Source: SIG603 sp964369225 (lineage in GTDB: Bacteria > Bacillota > Clostridia > Oscillospirales > Acutalibacteraceae). Taken from it: a DNA stretch of 64,000 bases. This document shows, piece after piece, positions 31,100-39,236 of this stretch (position 1 is its first letter; every line of letters begins with the position of its first letter). Where the stretch lies: contig CAYJER010000004.1 in NCBI GenBank assembly GCA_964369225.1, positions 1 to 64,000 on the forward strand, in the 5' to 3' direction. The translations under genes and the position numbers were made by a program. The notes beneath the pieces were generated by a model. That model ran no database searches and was not told the origin of the DNA. It saw only the letters and a list, made by a program, of their open reading frames with translations.

Positions 31100-31723
31100 A
31101 TGCCAACAGTTTCAATTTTAGATACAAAAGGTAAGGCAGTTGGAGAAATCGAACTAGCCCAGACAGTATTCGGCGTTGAGCCAAACGTACCTGCTATGCA
31201 CCTTATGGTAAGAAGCTATCTAGCTAACCAAAGACAAGGTACTCAATCAGCACTAACAAGAGCTGAAGTTAGAGGTGGCGGTAGAAAGCCATGGAGACAA
31301 AAAGGTACAGGTAGAGCAAGACAAGGTTCTACAAGATCACCACAATGGACACACGGTGGTGTAGTATTTGCTCCAAAGCCTAGAGATTATAGCTTTGATA
31401 TTAACAGAAAAGTTAAAAGACTAGCTATGAAATCAGCTTTATCAAGCAAAGTTCTTGATGAGCAAATGATAGTTCTTTCAAGTGTAGATGCAAACGAGTA
31501 CAAAACAAAAGCAGTAGTAGAACTAATGAAAAACATTGGTGCTGATAAGAAAGCTTTATTTGTTCTTCCTGAAGTAGATGCAAAATTCATAGCTTCTGCA
31601 AGAAACATTCCAGGCGTTAAAACAGCACAAATAAACACACTTAATGTTTATGACATCTTAAACGCTGATAAAATCATCGTTCTTAAAGATGCAGTAAGCA
31701 AGATCGAGGAGGTGTACGCATAA
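31100..31723 (+). CDS. rplD: 50S ribosomal protein L4
   Basis: uL4, which lines the exit tunnel with a long loop, here RGGGRKPWRQKGTGRARQGS (about 56-75). 207 residues. In gamma-proteobacteria L4 represses its own operon by binding the S10 leader; whether it does so here is unknown. AAGGAGG precedes the ATG. Its stop codon TAATG overlaps the rplW start by one base, so the two are translationally coupled. Confidence 0.97.
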   Translation: MPTVSILDTKGKAVGEIELAQTVFGVEPNVPAMHLMVRSYLANQRQGTQSALTRAEVRGGGRKPWRQKGTGRARQGSTRSPQWTHGGVVFAPKPRDYSFDINRKVKRLAMKSALSSKVLDEQMIVLSSVDANEYKTKAVVELMKNIGADKKALFVLPEVDAKFIASARNIPGVKTAQINTLNVYDILNADKIIVLKDAVSKIEEVYA

Positions 31724-32013
31724 TGACAGCTCAAAGCATAGTAGTTCGCCCAATAATCACAGAGAAATCTATGAGCGGTGTAGCGGACAAAAAATACACC
31801 TTTGAAGTTGCTAAAAATGCAACTAAAATCGACATCAGAAGAGCCGTTGAAGAGCTATTCGGTGTTAAGGTAGATAAAGTAAACACTCTTCACGTAAGAG
31901 GTCAAATGCGTCGTCAAGGACGTCACGAGGGTTACAGAAGATCTTGGAAAAAGGCTGTAGTAACTCTATCTAAAGATAGCAAGGCTATAGAGTTCTTTGA
32001 GTCAATGATCTAA
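31723..32013 (+). CDS. rplW: 50S ribosomal protein L23
   Basis: uL23, at the exit-tunnel mouth where trigger factor and SRP dock. 96 residues with VVRPIITEKSMSGVADKKYT at the start, RRAVEELFGVKVDKVNTLHVRG in the middle and a basic GRHEGYRRSWKKAVVTL end. It starts inside the rplD stop codon; GAGGTG serves as ribosome site. Confidence 0.97.
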   Translation: MTAQSIVVRPIITEKSMSGVADKKYTFEVAKNATKIDIRRAVEELFGVKVDKVNTLHVRGQMRRQGRHEGYRRSWKKAVVTLSKDSKAIEFFESMI

Positions 32014-32083
32014 GAACTTAAGTCATGGAATGAATGGGAATTAGAATTCCCGCAAAGCCAAAATTATAGGAGAGTGAATTAAA

Positions 32084-32914
32084 GTGGCAATTACAGTTTA
32101 TAAGCCGACGACAAACGCAAGACGTAACATGTCGGTTACAGATTATAGTGGCCTTTCAAAGAATGGCCCTGAAAAGAGTCTGCTTGCTCCTTTGAAAAAG
32201 AACGCAGGTAGAAACAGCTATGGTAGAATTACAGTTCGTCACAGAGGTGGCGGAAACCGTAAGAAATATAGATTAATTGACTTCAAACGTCAAAACAATG
32301 CAGATGCAGTTGTTCTAGGTATCGAGTACGATCCAAACCGTTCAGCATTTATCGCATTAATTCAATATGAAGACGGAACAAAGAGCTATATCACAGCAGC
32401 TAACGGCATGAAAGCCGGCGACAAAGTTAAGTCAGGTGTAGACGCTGATATTAAGCCTGGTAACGCATTACCACTAGCTAATATCCCAGTTGGTACATTT
32501 GTTCATAACATTGAGCTTTACCCAGGTAAAGGCGCTCAATTAGCAAGATCAGCTGGTATCATGGCTCAGCTAATGGCTAGAGAAAATGGAATGGCTTTAT
32601 TAAGACTTCCATCAGGCGAATTAAGAAACATCCCAGACAGATGTATGGCTTCAATTGGCCAAGTAAGTAATATCGACCACGAAAACGTGAAGATCGGTAA
32701 AGCAGGTAGAAAAAGACATATGGGTATTAGACCTACAGTTAGAGGTTCTGTTATGAACCCTTGCGATCACCCTCATGGTGGTGGTGAAGGTAAATCACCA
32801 ATCGGTAGATCAGGCCCTGTTACTCCTTGGGGTAAACCTGCACTAGGATACAAGACAAGAAATAAACACAAAGCTAGCGACAAGTTTATCGTTAGACGTA
32901 GAAACGGCAAGTAA
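32084..32914 (+). CDS. rplB: 50S ribosomal protein L2
   Basis: uL2, needed for subunit joining and peptidyl transfer. 276 residues. The N-terminal KPTTNARRNMSVTDYSG, GRITVRHRGGGNRKKYR and the C-terminal DHPHGGGEGKSPIGR with the conserved histidines are present; MNPVDHP is MNPCDHP here. The start is the GTG at 32084 with ATAGGAGAG upstream. The 70-nt gap after rplW holds a small hairpin GGGAATT/AATTCCC (32037-32052). Confidence 0.97.
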   Translation: MAITVYKPTTNARRNMSVTDYSGLSKNGPEKSLLAPLKKNAGRNSYGRITVRHRGGGNRKKYRLIDFKRQNNADAVVLGIEYDPNRSAFIALIQYEDGTKSYITAANGMKAGDKVKSGVDADIKPGNALPLANIPVGTFVHNIELYPGKGAQLARSAGIMAQLMARENGMALLRLPSGELRNIPDRCMASIGQVSNIDHENVKIGKAGRKRHMGIRPTVRGSVMNPCDHPHGGGEGKSPIGRSGPVTPWGKPALGYKTRNKHKASDKFIVRRRNGK

Positions 32915-32934
32915 TAGGAAGGAGCTAATTAATT

Positions 32935-33204
32935 ATGAGCAGAAGCTTAAAAAAAGGACCTTTTATTGCGCCGGTGTTATTAAAAAGAGTTCAGGCAATG
33001 AATGAAGCCGGTGAGAAAAAGATAATCAAGACATGGAGCAGATCATCAATGATTTTCCCTGATTTTGTAGGTCACACAATAGCTGTTCACGATGGACGTA
33101 AACACGTTCCAGTATACGTAACAGAAGATATGGTAGGACACAAATTCGGTGAGTTCGCTCCAACAAGAACTTACAAGGGCCATGTGGCCAAAACTAGCAG
33201 ATAA
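32935..33204 (+). CDS. rpsS: 30S ribosomal protein S19
   Basis: uS19 of the 30S head, which contacts S13 and the A site. 89 residues. The start MSRSLKKGPFIAPVLLKRV and the conserved SRSSMIFPDFVGHTIAVHDG and KFGEFAPTRTYKGH are all present. GGAAGGAG lies before the ATG, 20 nt after rplB. Confidence 0.97.
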   Translation: MSRSLKKGPFIAPVLLKRVQAMNEAGEKKIIKTWSRSSMIFPDFVGHTIAVHDGRKHVPVYVTEDMVGHKFGEFAPTRTYKGHVAKTSR

Positions 33205-33227
33205 GGCGAAAGGAGTATATATATATA

Positions 33228-33563
33228 ATGGAAGCAAAAGCAATATTGAAATATACCCGAATTTCTCCGAGAAAGGTTAGCATAGTGCTTGACCTAATCA
33301 GAAATAAGCCTGTAAATTTGGCTAGAGGTATTTTAAAACACACACCTAAGGCTGCATGTGAAGATTTATTAAAACTTCTAAACAGTGCAGTAGCAAATGC
33401 AGTAAACAACAACGACATGGATGAGAGCAAGCTTTATATTGCAGAGTGTTTCGTTTGCCCAGGTCCTATCTTAAAAAGAATTCGTCCGAGAGCTCAAGGC
33501 AGAGCCTTCAGAATCTTAAAGAGAACTTCACACATTACAATTGTTGTGAAGGAGAAAGAATAA
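33228..33563 (+). CDS. rplV: 50S ribosomal protein L22
   Basis: uL22, which sends a beta-hairpin into the exit tunnel near the macrolide site. 111 residues with YTRISPRKVSIVLDLIRNK at the N-terminus and the hairpin RIRPRAQGRAFRILKRTSHI near residues 84-103. GAAAGGAG lies before the ATG across a TATATATATA spacer that is longer than usual. Confidence 0.97.
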   Translation: MEAKAILKYTRISPRKVSIVLDLIRNKPVNLARGILKHTPKAACEDLLKLLNSAVANAVNNNDMDESKLYIAECFVCPGPILKRIRPRAQGRAFRILKRTSHITIVVKEKE

Positions 33564-33574
33564 GGAGGTAGAAT

Positions 33575-34336
33575 ATGGGTCAGAAAGTTCATCCACACGG
33601 GTTACGTGTTGGCGTTATTAAAGACTGGGATTCACGCTGGTATGCAGGTAAATCAACTTTTGGTGATACACTTGTAGAAGATTATAATCTTCGTAAGACA
33701 CTTAAGAAACAACTACACCTAGCAGGAGTTCCTAAAATTGAAATCGAGCGTGACGCTACTAAGGTTAGAGTTCACATTCATTGTGCTAAACCTGGTATGG
33801 TTATTGGTAAAGGCGGAGTAGAGATCGAGAAGCTAAGATTACAATGCGAGAAGATCTTAAACAAGCCTGTAATAGTAAACATTGTTGAGGTTAAGCAACC
33901 AGACTTAAACGCTCAACTAGTTGCAGAGAGCATTGCATCACAACTAGAGAAGAGAATTTCTTTTAGAAGAGCTATGAAGCAAGCTATCGGCAGATGTATG
34001 AAGTTAGGCGCTAAGGGTATCAAAACTCAAGTATCAGGTCGTTTAGGCGGAGCCGAAATTGCTAGATCAGAGAGATACCACGATGGTACTATACCTCTAC
34101 AAACAATCAGAGCAGACATCGATTATGGTTTCTATGAGGCTGATACAACTTACGGCAAAATCGGCGTAAAAGTATGGCTATACAAAGGTGAAGTTCTTCA
34201 AGATAACAGAAGTGCTAGACCTGAGAGAAGAAACAATGACAGAGCTCCAAGAAATAACGACAGAGCTCCAAGAAACAATGATAGAAACAACAACAGAAAT
34301 TTCAGAAATGATAAAAGGGAAGGAGGCCAAAGATAA
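33575..34336 (+). CDS. rpsC: 30S ribosomal protein S3 with an Asn/Arg-rich tail
   Basis: uS3 lines the mRNA entry channel and has helicase-like action. The 253-residue product has the KH domain (GMVIGKGGVEIEKLR, about 68-82) and the C-terminal domain AKGIKTQVSGRLGGAEIAR (about 150-168). Compared with usual S3 (about 210-220) it carries an added tail of about 38 residues built of NNDRAPR repeats and NNNRN. Its stop codon overlaps the rplP start by one base. Confidence 0.97.
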   Translation: MGQKVHPHGLRVGVIKDWDSRWYAGKSTFGDTLVEDYNLRKTLKKQLHLAGVPKIEIERDATKVRVHIHCAKPGMVIGKGGVEIEKLRLQCEKILNKPVIVNIVEVKQPDLNAQLVAESIASQLEKRISFRRAMKQAIGRCMKLGAKGIKTQVSGRLGGAEIARSERYHDGTIPLQTIRADIDYGFYEADTTYGKIGVKVWLYKGEVLQDNRSARPERRNNDRAPRNNDRAPRNNDRNNNRNFRNDKREGGQR

Positions 34337-34752
34337 TGTTACTTCCTAAAAGAGTTAAATATCGTAGAGTTCACAGAGGCAGAATGACTGGTAGAGCGCT
34401 AAGAGGAAACAAAGTCACTTACGGTGAGTTCGGCCTTCAAGCAACAGAGCCATCATGGGTAACATCAAGACAAATTGAGGCAGCCCGTATCGCCATGACT
34501 CGTTATTGTAAGAGATTCGGTAAAGTTTGGATTAAAATTTTCCCAGACAAGCCGGTAACACAAAAACCTGCAGAAACTCGAATGGGTTCTGGTAAAGGTT
34601 CTCCAGAGTACTGGGTAGCAGTTGTTAAGCCGGGCAGAGTTATGTTCGAGCTAGCAGGCGTTCCAGAGGAGACAGCAAGAGAGGCGTTACGTCTAGCTAT
34701 GCACAAATTACCAATGAAATGCAAATTTGTATTAAAAGGACAGGAGGATTAA
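34336..34752 (+). CDS. rplP: 50S ribosomal protein L16
   Basis: uL16 helps seat A-site tRNA and is among the last proteins to join the 50S. 138 residues with MLLPKRVKYRRVHRGRMTG at the start, RMGSGKGSPEYWVAVVKPG in the middle and LPMKCKFV near the end. The start lies within the rpsC stop (TAATG) with GGAGG upstream, so it is coupled to rpsC. Confidence 0.97.
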   Translation: MLLPKRVKYRRVHRGRMTGRALRGNKVTYGEFGLQATEPSWVTSRQIEAARIAMTRYCKRFGKVWIKIFPDKPVTQKPAETRMGSGKGSPEYWVAVVKPGRVMFELAGVPEETAREALRLAMHKLPMKCKFVLKGQED

Positions 34753-34753
34753 G

Positions 34754-34954
34754 ATGAAAGCTTCAGAGATTAGAAAATTATCAGGCGAAGAACTAGTGTC
34801 TAAGTTAAAAGATTTAGAAGCAGAACTCTTCAACTTCCGCTTCCAACTTGCAATTAATCAACTTGACAACCCAATGAGAATTAAGGCTGTTAAGAAAGAC
34901 ATTGCGAGAATAAAGACTGTTATTCGTCAAAACGAATTACAACAAAACGCATAA
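34754..34954 (+). CDS. rpmC: 50S ribosomal protein L29
   Basis: uL29, a small helical protein beside L23 at the tunnel exit. 66 residues with KASEIRKLSGEELVSKLKDL and FNFRFQLAINQLDNPMRIK, then an IARIKTVIRQNE helix. It begins one base after the rplP stop, with GGAGG inside the end of rplP. Confidence 0.96.
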   Translation: MKASEIRKLSGEELVSKLKDLEAELFNFRFQLAINQLDNPMRIKAVKKDIARIKTVIRQNELQQNA

Positions 34955-34970
34955 GGAAGGAGGAGTTACC

Positions 34971-35231
34971 ATGAGTGAAAGAACATCAATGAGAAAAACC
35001 TTAATAGGTAGAGTAGTAAGCGACAAAATGGACAAAACAGTAGTTGTTGCCATTGAAGATAGCGTAAGACACCCATTATATAAAAAGATCATTAAACGTA
35101 CAGTTAAGTACAAGGCTCATGACGAAAATAATGAAGCCGGTATTGGTGACAGAGTACGCATTATGGAAACACGTCCTCTTTCAAAAGATAAGAGATGGCG
35201 TATGGTTACAATCATAGAGAAAGCTAAATAA
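34971..35231 (+). CDS. rpsQ: 30S ribosomal protein S17
   Basis: uS17, an early 16S rRNA-binding protein of the 30S body. 86 residues, with RKTLIGRVVSDKMDKTVVVA and HPLYKKIIKRTVKYKAHDE followed by GDRVRIMETRPLSKDKRW, the full OB-fold signature. AAGGAGGAG precedes the ATG. Confidence 0.97.
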   Translation: MSERTSMRKTLIGRVVSDKMDKTVVVAIEDSVRHPLYKKIIKRTVKYKAHDENNEAGIGDRVRIMETRPLSKDKRWRMVTIIEKAK

Positions 35232-35255
35232 TTGCTTAAATAGGAGGAACGCACT

Positions 35256-35624
35256 GTGATACAACAACAGACTTACCTCAAGGTAGCCGATAACACCGGA
35301 GCAAAAGAACTTATGTGTATTCGTGTTTTGGGCGGCACCGGCAGAAGGTACGCTAATATAGGCGACGTGGTAGTAGCTTCAGTTAAGAAGGCTGCACCAG
35401 GTGGCGTAGTTAAAAAAGGAGACGTTGTTAAAGCTGTTATCGTAAGATCAGCTTTCGGCGTAAGACGTGATGACGGCACATACATCAGATTCGATGAGAA
35501 TGCAGCAGTTATCATTAGAGATGACAAGAACCCAAGAGGAACCCGTATTTTTGGGCCACTTGCTAGAGAGTTACGTGACAAAGAGTATTTAAAAATTCTT
35601 TCACTGGCTCCAGAAGTACTATAA
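35256..35624 (+). CDS. rplN: 50S ribosomal protein L14
   Basis: uL14, at the subunit interface and bridge B8; target of the silencing factor RsfS. 122 residues, full length, with QQQTYLKVADNTGAKELMCI at the start, IGDVVVASVKKAAPGG and the end FGPLARELRDKEYLKILSLAPEVL. The start is the GTG at 35256 with TAGGAGG upstream. Confidence 0.97.
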   Translation: MIQQQTYLKVADNTGAKELMCIRVLGGTGRRYANIGDVVVASVKKAAPGGVVKKGDVVKAVIVRSAFGVRRDDGTYIRFDENAAVIIRDDKNPRGTRIFGPLARELRDKEYLKILSLAPEVL

Positions 35625-35637
35625 GGAGTGTGTCATA

Positions 35638-35955
35638 ATGAGTAAAATTCATGTAAAAACAGGTGACACCGTTGTCATTATAAGCGGTAGAGATAAAGGA
35701 GAAAAAGGCAAGGTTATTGCTGTTTCTCCAAAAGAGAAAAAGGTTATTGTAGAAGGCAGAAACATGGTTTCAAAGCATGTTAAACCTAAAAAAGCAGGCC
35801 AAGAGGGCGGAATTGTTCAAGCTGAGAGTGCTATCTATGCTTGTAAAGTTCAACCATACTGCAAAAACTGCAAAAAACCAGTACGTGTAGGACACAATAT
35901 TTTAGCAAACGGCAAAAAAGAGCGTGTTTGCAAAAAATGTGGCGAAGCACTTTAA
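35638..35955 (+). CDS. rplX: 50S ribosomal protein L24, zinc-ribbon form
   Basis: uL24 starts 50S assembly. 105 residues with the KOW motif GDTVVIISGRDKGEKGKVI (about 9-27). The C-terminus has CKNCKKP and CKKCGEAL, two CxxC pairs likely to bind zinc, a form seen in many Firmicutes. AAGGAG lies before the ATG. Confidence 0.97.
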   Translation: MSKIHVKTGDTVVIISGRDKGEKGKVIAVSPKEKKVIVEGRNMVSKHVKPKKAGQEGGIVQAESAIYACKVQPYCKNCKKPVRVGHNILANGKKERVCKKCGEAL

Positions 35956-35968
35956 GGAGGAGAATTAA

Positions 35969-36508
35969 ATGGCAAGATTAAAAGAAATTTATAAGGCCGA
36001 CGTAGCTCCTGCACTTATGAACAAGTTCGCTTACAAGAGTGTTATGGAAATACCTACATTTGATAAAATCGTTATCAACGTTGGCGCAGGTGAGGCTAAA
36101 GATAACTCTAAAGTTATCGAGGCTATCTGTAACGACTTAGGCAAAATCACAGGTCAAAAACCTTTGATTTGTAAAGCTAGAAAATCAGTTGCTAACTTTA
36201 AACTAAGAGAAGGCATGCCAATCGGTGTTAAAGTTACACTAAGAGGCGAGAAAATGTGGGAGTTCATGGATAGATTATTCAATGTAGCTCTACCACGTGT
36301 TCGTGACTTCCGTGGAATAAACGGCAATGGTTTTGACGGCAGAGGCAACTACAACATGGGTATCAAAGAGCAACTTATCTTCCCTGAAATTGACTATGAA
36401 AAAGTAGACAAGGTTCGTGGTATGGATATTTGCTTCGTAACAACTGCAAAGACAGACGAGCAAGCTAAAGAGTTATTAACTCTAATGGGCGCTCCGTTTG
36501 CGAAGTAA
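35969..36508 (+). CDS. rplE: 50S ribosomal protein L5
   Basis: uL5, part of the 5S rRNA particle in the central protuberance. 179 residues. LKEIYKADVAPALMNKFAY at the start, QKPLICKARKSVANFKLREG and the P-loop-facing RDFRGINGNGFDGRGNYNMG are conserved, with the usual GISP/GLNP variant not altered otherwise. AAGGAGGAG lies before the ATG. Confidence 0.97.
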   Translation: MARLKEIYKADVAPALMNKFAYKSVMEIPTFDKIVINVGAGEAKDNSKVIEAICNDLGKITGQKPLICKARKSVANFKLREGMPIGVKVTLRGEKMWEFMDRLFNVALPRVRDFRGINGNGFDGRGNYNMGIKEQLIFPEIDYEKVDKVRGMDICFVTTAKTDEQAKELLTLMGAPFAK

Positions 36509-36520
36509 GGAGGATAAACT

Positions 36521-36706
36521 GTGGCTAAAAAAGCGATGAAATTAAAACAACAACGTGAGCAAAAATTCTCAACTAGAGAATACAACCGTTGTAAAATATG
36601 TGGCAGGCCTCATGCTTACCTTCGTAAGTTTGGCATTTGCCGTATATGCTTCAGAGAATTAGCTTATAAAGGCGAAATTCCTGGCGTAAAAAAAGCAAGC
36701 TGGTAA
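36521..36706 (+). CDS. rpsN: 30S ribosomal protein S14, zinc-binding type
   Basis: uS14 of the 30S head. The 61-residue short form has Cys24, Cys27, Cys40 and Cys43 as zinc ligands (CKICGRP and CRICFRE). Organisms often keep a second, zinc-free copy elsewhere; none is in this window. The start is the GTG at 36521 with AAGGAGGA upstream. Confidence 0.97.
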   Translation: MAKKAMKLKQQREQKFSTREYNRCKICGRPHAYLRKFGICRICFRELAYKGEIPGVKKASW

Positions 36707-36730
36707 TTAAACAGAAGGAGGACATTTAAA

Positions 36731-37126
36731 ATGCAAATTACAGATCCTATTGCAGATTTATTGACACGTATAAGAAATGCTCATTCAGCAAGACACCCAA
36801 GTGTTAAAATTCCTGCATCGAATATGAAAAAAGCTATTTGCCAAATTCTGTTAGATGAAGGTTTCATCAGAAACTTCTCAGTTGAAGAGGACGGCAAGCA
36901 AGGCATGATCACTGTAAACCTAAAGTATACAGGCGGTACTGCTGCAATTAAGGGACTAAAAAGAGTCTCAAAACCAGGTTTAAGAATGTATGCAAGTGCA
37001 GATGAACTACCAAGAGTTATGAAAGGCTTAGGTATTGCTATTGTTTCAACTTCTCAAGGAGTTGTAACAGATAAAGTAGCAAGAAAAGCTAACGTTGGTG
37101 GCGAAGTTCTAGCATTCGTATGGTAA
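36731..37126 (+). CDS. rpsH: 30S ribosomal protein S8
   Basis: uS8, a primary 16S rRNA binder; in E. coli it represses the spc operon. 131 residues with TDPIADLLTRIRNAHSARH at the start and the C-terminal GLGIAIVSTSQGVVTDKVARK. AGAAGGAGGA lies before the ATG. Confidence 0.97.
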   Translation: MQITDPIADLLTRIRNAHSARHPSVKIPASNMKKAICQILLDEGFIRNFSVEEDGKQGMITVNLKYTGGTAAIKGLKRVSKPGLRMYASADELPRVMKGLGIAIVSTSQGVVTDKVARKANVGGEVLAFVW

Positions 37127-37145
37127 TGAAAGGGGGTACACATTA

Positions 37146-37694
37146 GTGTCAAGAATTGGAAGAAAACCCATAAATATTCCCGCTGGTGTCGAGATTAAAA
37201 TCGACGGAAGCGTTGTAAGCGTTAAAGGTCCTAAGGGCAGTTTAACTCAAGCTTTCAAACCAGCTATGAGTATTGCCGTTGAGGGTAACGAAGTTATAGT
37301 TACAAGACCTAACGACGATAAAGATAATCGTTCACTTCACGGACTAACAAGAACACTTGTTTCAAACATGATCACAGGTGTAACAGAAGGCTTTAAAAAA
37401 GAGCTAGACGTAAACGGCGTTGGTTACCGTGTACAAAAGCAAGGTGCTAACCTAGTTATGAACCTAGGCTACTCTCACCAAGTTATTGTTAGTGATACAG
37501 AAGACATCAAAATTGAGTCTCCAGCTCCTAACAAAATCATCATCACAGGTATTGACAAACAAAAAGTTGGTCAATTTGCTGCTGAGGTAAGAGAAAAAAG
37601 ACCACCAGAGCCATATAAGGGCAAAGGTATTAAGTACGTTGATGAGAGAATCATCAGAAAAGAAGGTAAAGCCGGTAAGGGCTCTAAGAAATAA
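37146..37694 (+). CDS. rplF: 50S ribosomal protein L6
   Basis: uL6, near the factor-binding site. 182 residues, two related domains. SRIGRKPINIPAGVEIKIDG opens the protein and the C-terminal KRPPEPYKGKGIKYVDERI is the rRNA-binding signature. The start is the GTG at 37146, following AAAGGGGG. Confidence 0.97.
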   Translation: MSRIGRKPINIPAGVEIKIDGSVVSVKGPKGSLTQAFKPAMSIAVEGNEVIVTRPNDDKDNRSLHGLTRTLVSNMITGVTEGFKKELDVNGVGYRVQKQGANLVMNLGYSHQVIVSDTEDIKIESPAPNKIIITGIDKQKVGQFAAEVREKRPPEPYKGKGIKYVDERIIRKEGKAGKGSKK

Positions 37695-37712
37695 TAAAGG
37701 AGAGTGTTATAA

Positions 37713-38072
37713 ATGGTTAATAAGGCTGATAAGAACACAGCTAGACTTCGCCGTCATAAGAGAGTACGTGGCAAGATTTCAGGTACTGCTGAAAGACCAC
37801 GTTTAAATGTCTATCGCTCTTCTACAAACATCTATGCACAAATCATAGATGATGTTAAGGGCATCACACTTTGTTCAGCATCAACATTGGACAAAGAGTT
37901 CACCGGTAACGGTAGTAACAAAGAGGCTGCTAGAGAAGTAGGTAAGATGATAGCTAAGAAAGCAGCTGATAAGGGTATAAAGGCTGTTGTCTTTGACCGT
38001 GGCGGTTATATATTCCACGGCCGTGTCAAAGAATTGGCCGAAGGCGCACGTGAGTGCGGCCTTAGCTTCTAA
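37713..38072 (+). CDS. rplR: 50S ribosomal protein L18
   Basis: uL18 binds 5S rRNA together with L5. 119 residues. The basic N-terminus RLRRHKRVRGKISGTAERPR, then LNVYRSSTNIYAQIIDD and the end VVFDRGGYIFHGRVKELAEGAR are all typical. AAAGGAGAG lies before the ATG. Confidence 0.97.
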   Translation: MVNKADKNTARLRRHKRVRGKISGTAERPRLNVYRSSTNIYAQIIDDVKGITLCSASTLDKEFTGNGSNKEAAREVGKMIAKKAADKGIKAVVFDRGGYIFHGRVKELAEGARECGLSF

Positions 38073-38090
38073 GAAGAGGAGGATAAGAAT

Positions 38091-38591
38091 TTGGCTAGTA
38101 AAATTGACGCATCAGTACTTGATTTACAAGAGAAGGTTGTTGCAATCAACCGTGTTTCTAAAACAGTTAAGGGCGGACGTATATTTAAGTTCGCAGCTTT
38201 GGTAGTAGTAGGTGACGGAAACGGCATAGTAGGTTTCGGTATCGGTAAAGCCGGTGAAGTTCCAGACGCTATCAGAAAAGGCATTGAAGATGCTAAGAAA
38301 AACCTTGTCTCAATCTCACTAAAGGGTACAAGTATTCCTCATGAGATTTTAGGCGAGTTCGGAGCAGGTAGAGTTCTACTTAAACCTGCTGCACCTGGTA
38401 CAGGAGTTATCGCAGGTGGCGCAGTTCGTGCAGTTGTAGAGTGTGTTGGTATTAAAGACATTAGAACTAAAGCTTTAAGATCTAACAACCCATGCAATGT
38501 TGTAAGAGCTACACTTGACGGACTAATGAACCTTAGAACAGCTGAACAAGTTGCGGCTATCCGTGGCAAGTCAGTTAAAGAATTATACTAA
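38091..38591 (+). CDS. rpsE: 30S ribosomal protein S5
   Basis: uS5, a decoding-fidelity protein of the 30S body; changes in its loop give spectinomycin resistance in other bacteria. 166 residues, with VVAINRVSKTVKGGRIFKFA and GNGIVGFGIGKAGEVPDAI, then the C-terminal domain GVIAGGAVRAVVECVGIKDI. It starts at a TTG (38091), supported by GAGGAGGA 8 nt upstream and by the family length. Confidence 0.96.
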   Translation: MASKIDASVLDLQEKVVAINRVSKTVKGGRIFKFAALVVVGDGNGIVGFGIGKAGEVPDAIRKGIEDAKKNLVSISLKGTSIPHEILGEFGAGRVLLKPAAPGTGVIAGGAVRAVVECVGIKDIRTKALRSNNPCNVVRATLDGLMNLRTAEQVAAIRGKSVKELY

Positions 38592-38609
38592 GAGAGGGGC
38601 TAATATATA

Positions 38610-38777
38610 ATGAAAATCACATTAAAGAAAAGCCTCATCGGCTGTAAAAAAGATCAAATCGCAACAGCTCATGCCTTAGGTTTAAAGAAGATCGGTGATG
38701 TTACAGAGCAACCTGAGAATCCACAAACACTAGGTAAGGTGAAAAAAATAATTCATCTAATCGAGACTTGCAAATAA
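38610..38777 (+). CDS. rpmD: 50S ribosomal protein L30
   Basis: uL30, a short 50S protein. The 55-codon reading frame (MKITLKKSLIGCKKDQIATA at the start, LGLKKIGDVTEQPENPQTLG in the middle, KKIIHLIETCK at the end) matches the family in length and pattern. AGAGGGG lies upstream of the ATG at 38610. It is easily missed because of its size, but its place between rpsE and rplO is the conserved one. Confidence 0.95.
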   Translation: MKITLKKSLIGCKKDQIATAHALGLKKIGDVTEQPENPQTLGKVKKIIHLIETCK

Positions 38778-38794
38778 GAAGGAGGTGCGCATAA

Positions 38795-39235
38795 ATGAAG
38801 TTACATGAACTTACCCTAACTCCGGGATCTCGTAAAGAGGTTAAGCGTATAGGTAGAGGTCACGGCTCAGGCAACGGTAAAACAGCCGGTAAAGGCCATA
38901 AAGGTCAAAAGGCTAGAGCAGGTAGAGGCTTCCGTCCTGGTTTTGAAGGCGGTCAAATGCCACTTCACAGAAGAATTCCTAAGAGAGGCTTCAACAACAT
39001 TTTCGCTGAAGAGATCATTGCTATTAACGTAGCTCAACTAGATAGATTCGAGAGCGGTGAAACTGTTACTATAGAGGCACTAAAAGCTAAGGGCTTAGTT
39101 AAAAACAGTGCAACTAAAGTTAAAGTTCTTTCAAACGGAGAGATTTCTAAAAAACTAACTGTACAAGTAAGTGCATATTCTGAGGCTGCAAAGGCAAAAA
39201 TCGAGGCAGCAGGTGGGAAGGCAGAGGTGATCTAA
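38795..39235 (+). CDS. rplO: 50S ribosomal protein L15
   Basis: uL15, a late assembly protein of the 50S. 146 residues with MKLHELTLTPGSRKEVKRIG, a glycine- and basic-rich N-terminal arm (GHGSGNGKTAGKGHKGQKAR) and the FEGGQMPLHRRIPKRGFNN signature. GGAGGTG lies before the ATG. It ends one base before the secY start. Confidence 0.97.
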   Translation: MKLHELTLTPGSRKEVKRIGRGHGSGNGKTAGKGHKGQKARAGRGFRPGFEGGQMPLHRRIPKRGFNNIFAEEIIAINVAQLDRFESGETVTIEALKAKGLVKNSATKVKVLSNGEISKKLTVQVSAYSEAAKAKIEAAGGKAEVI

Positions 39236-39236
39236 G

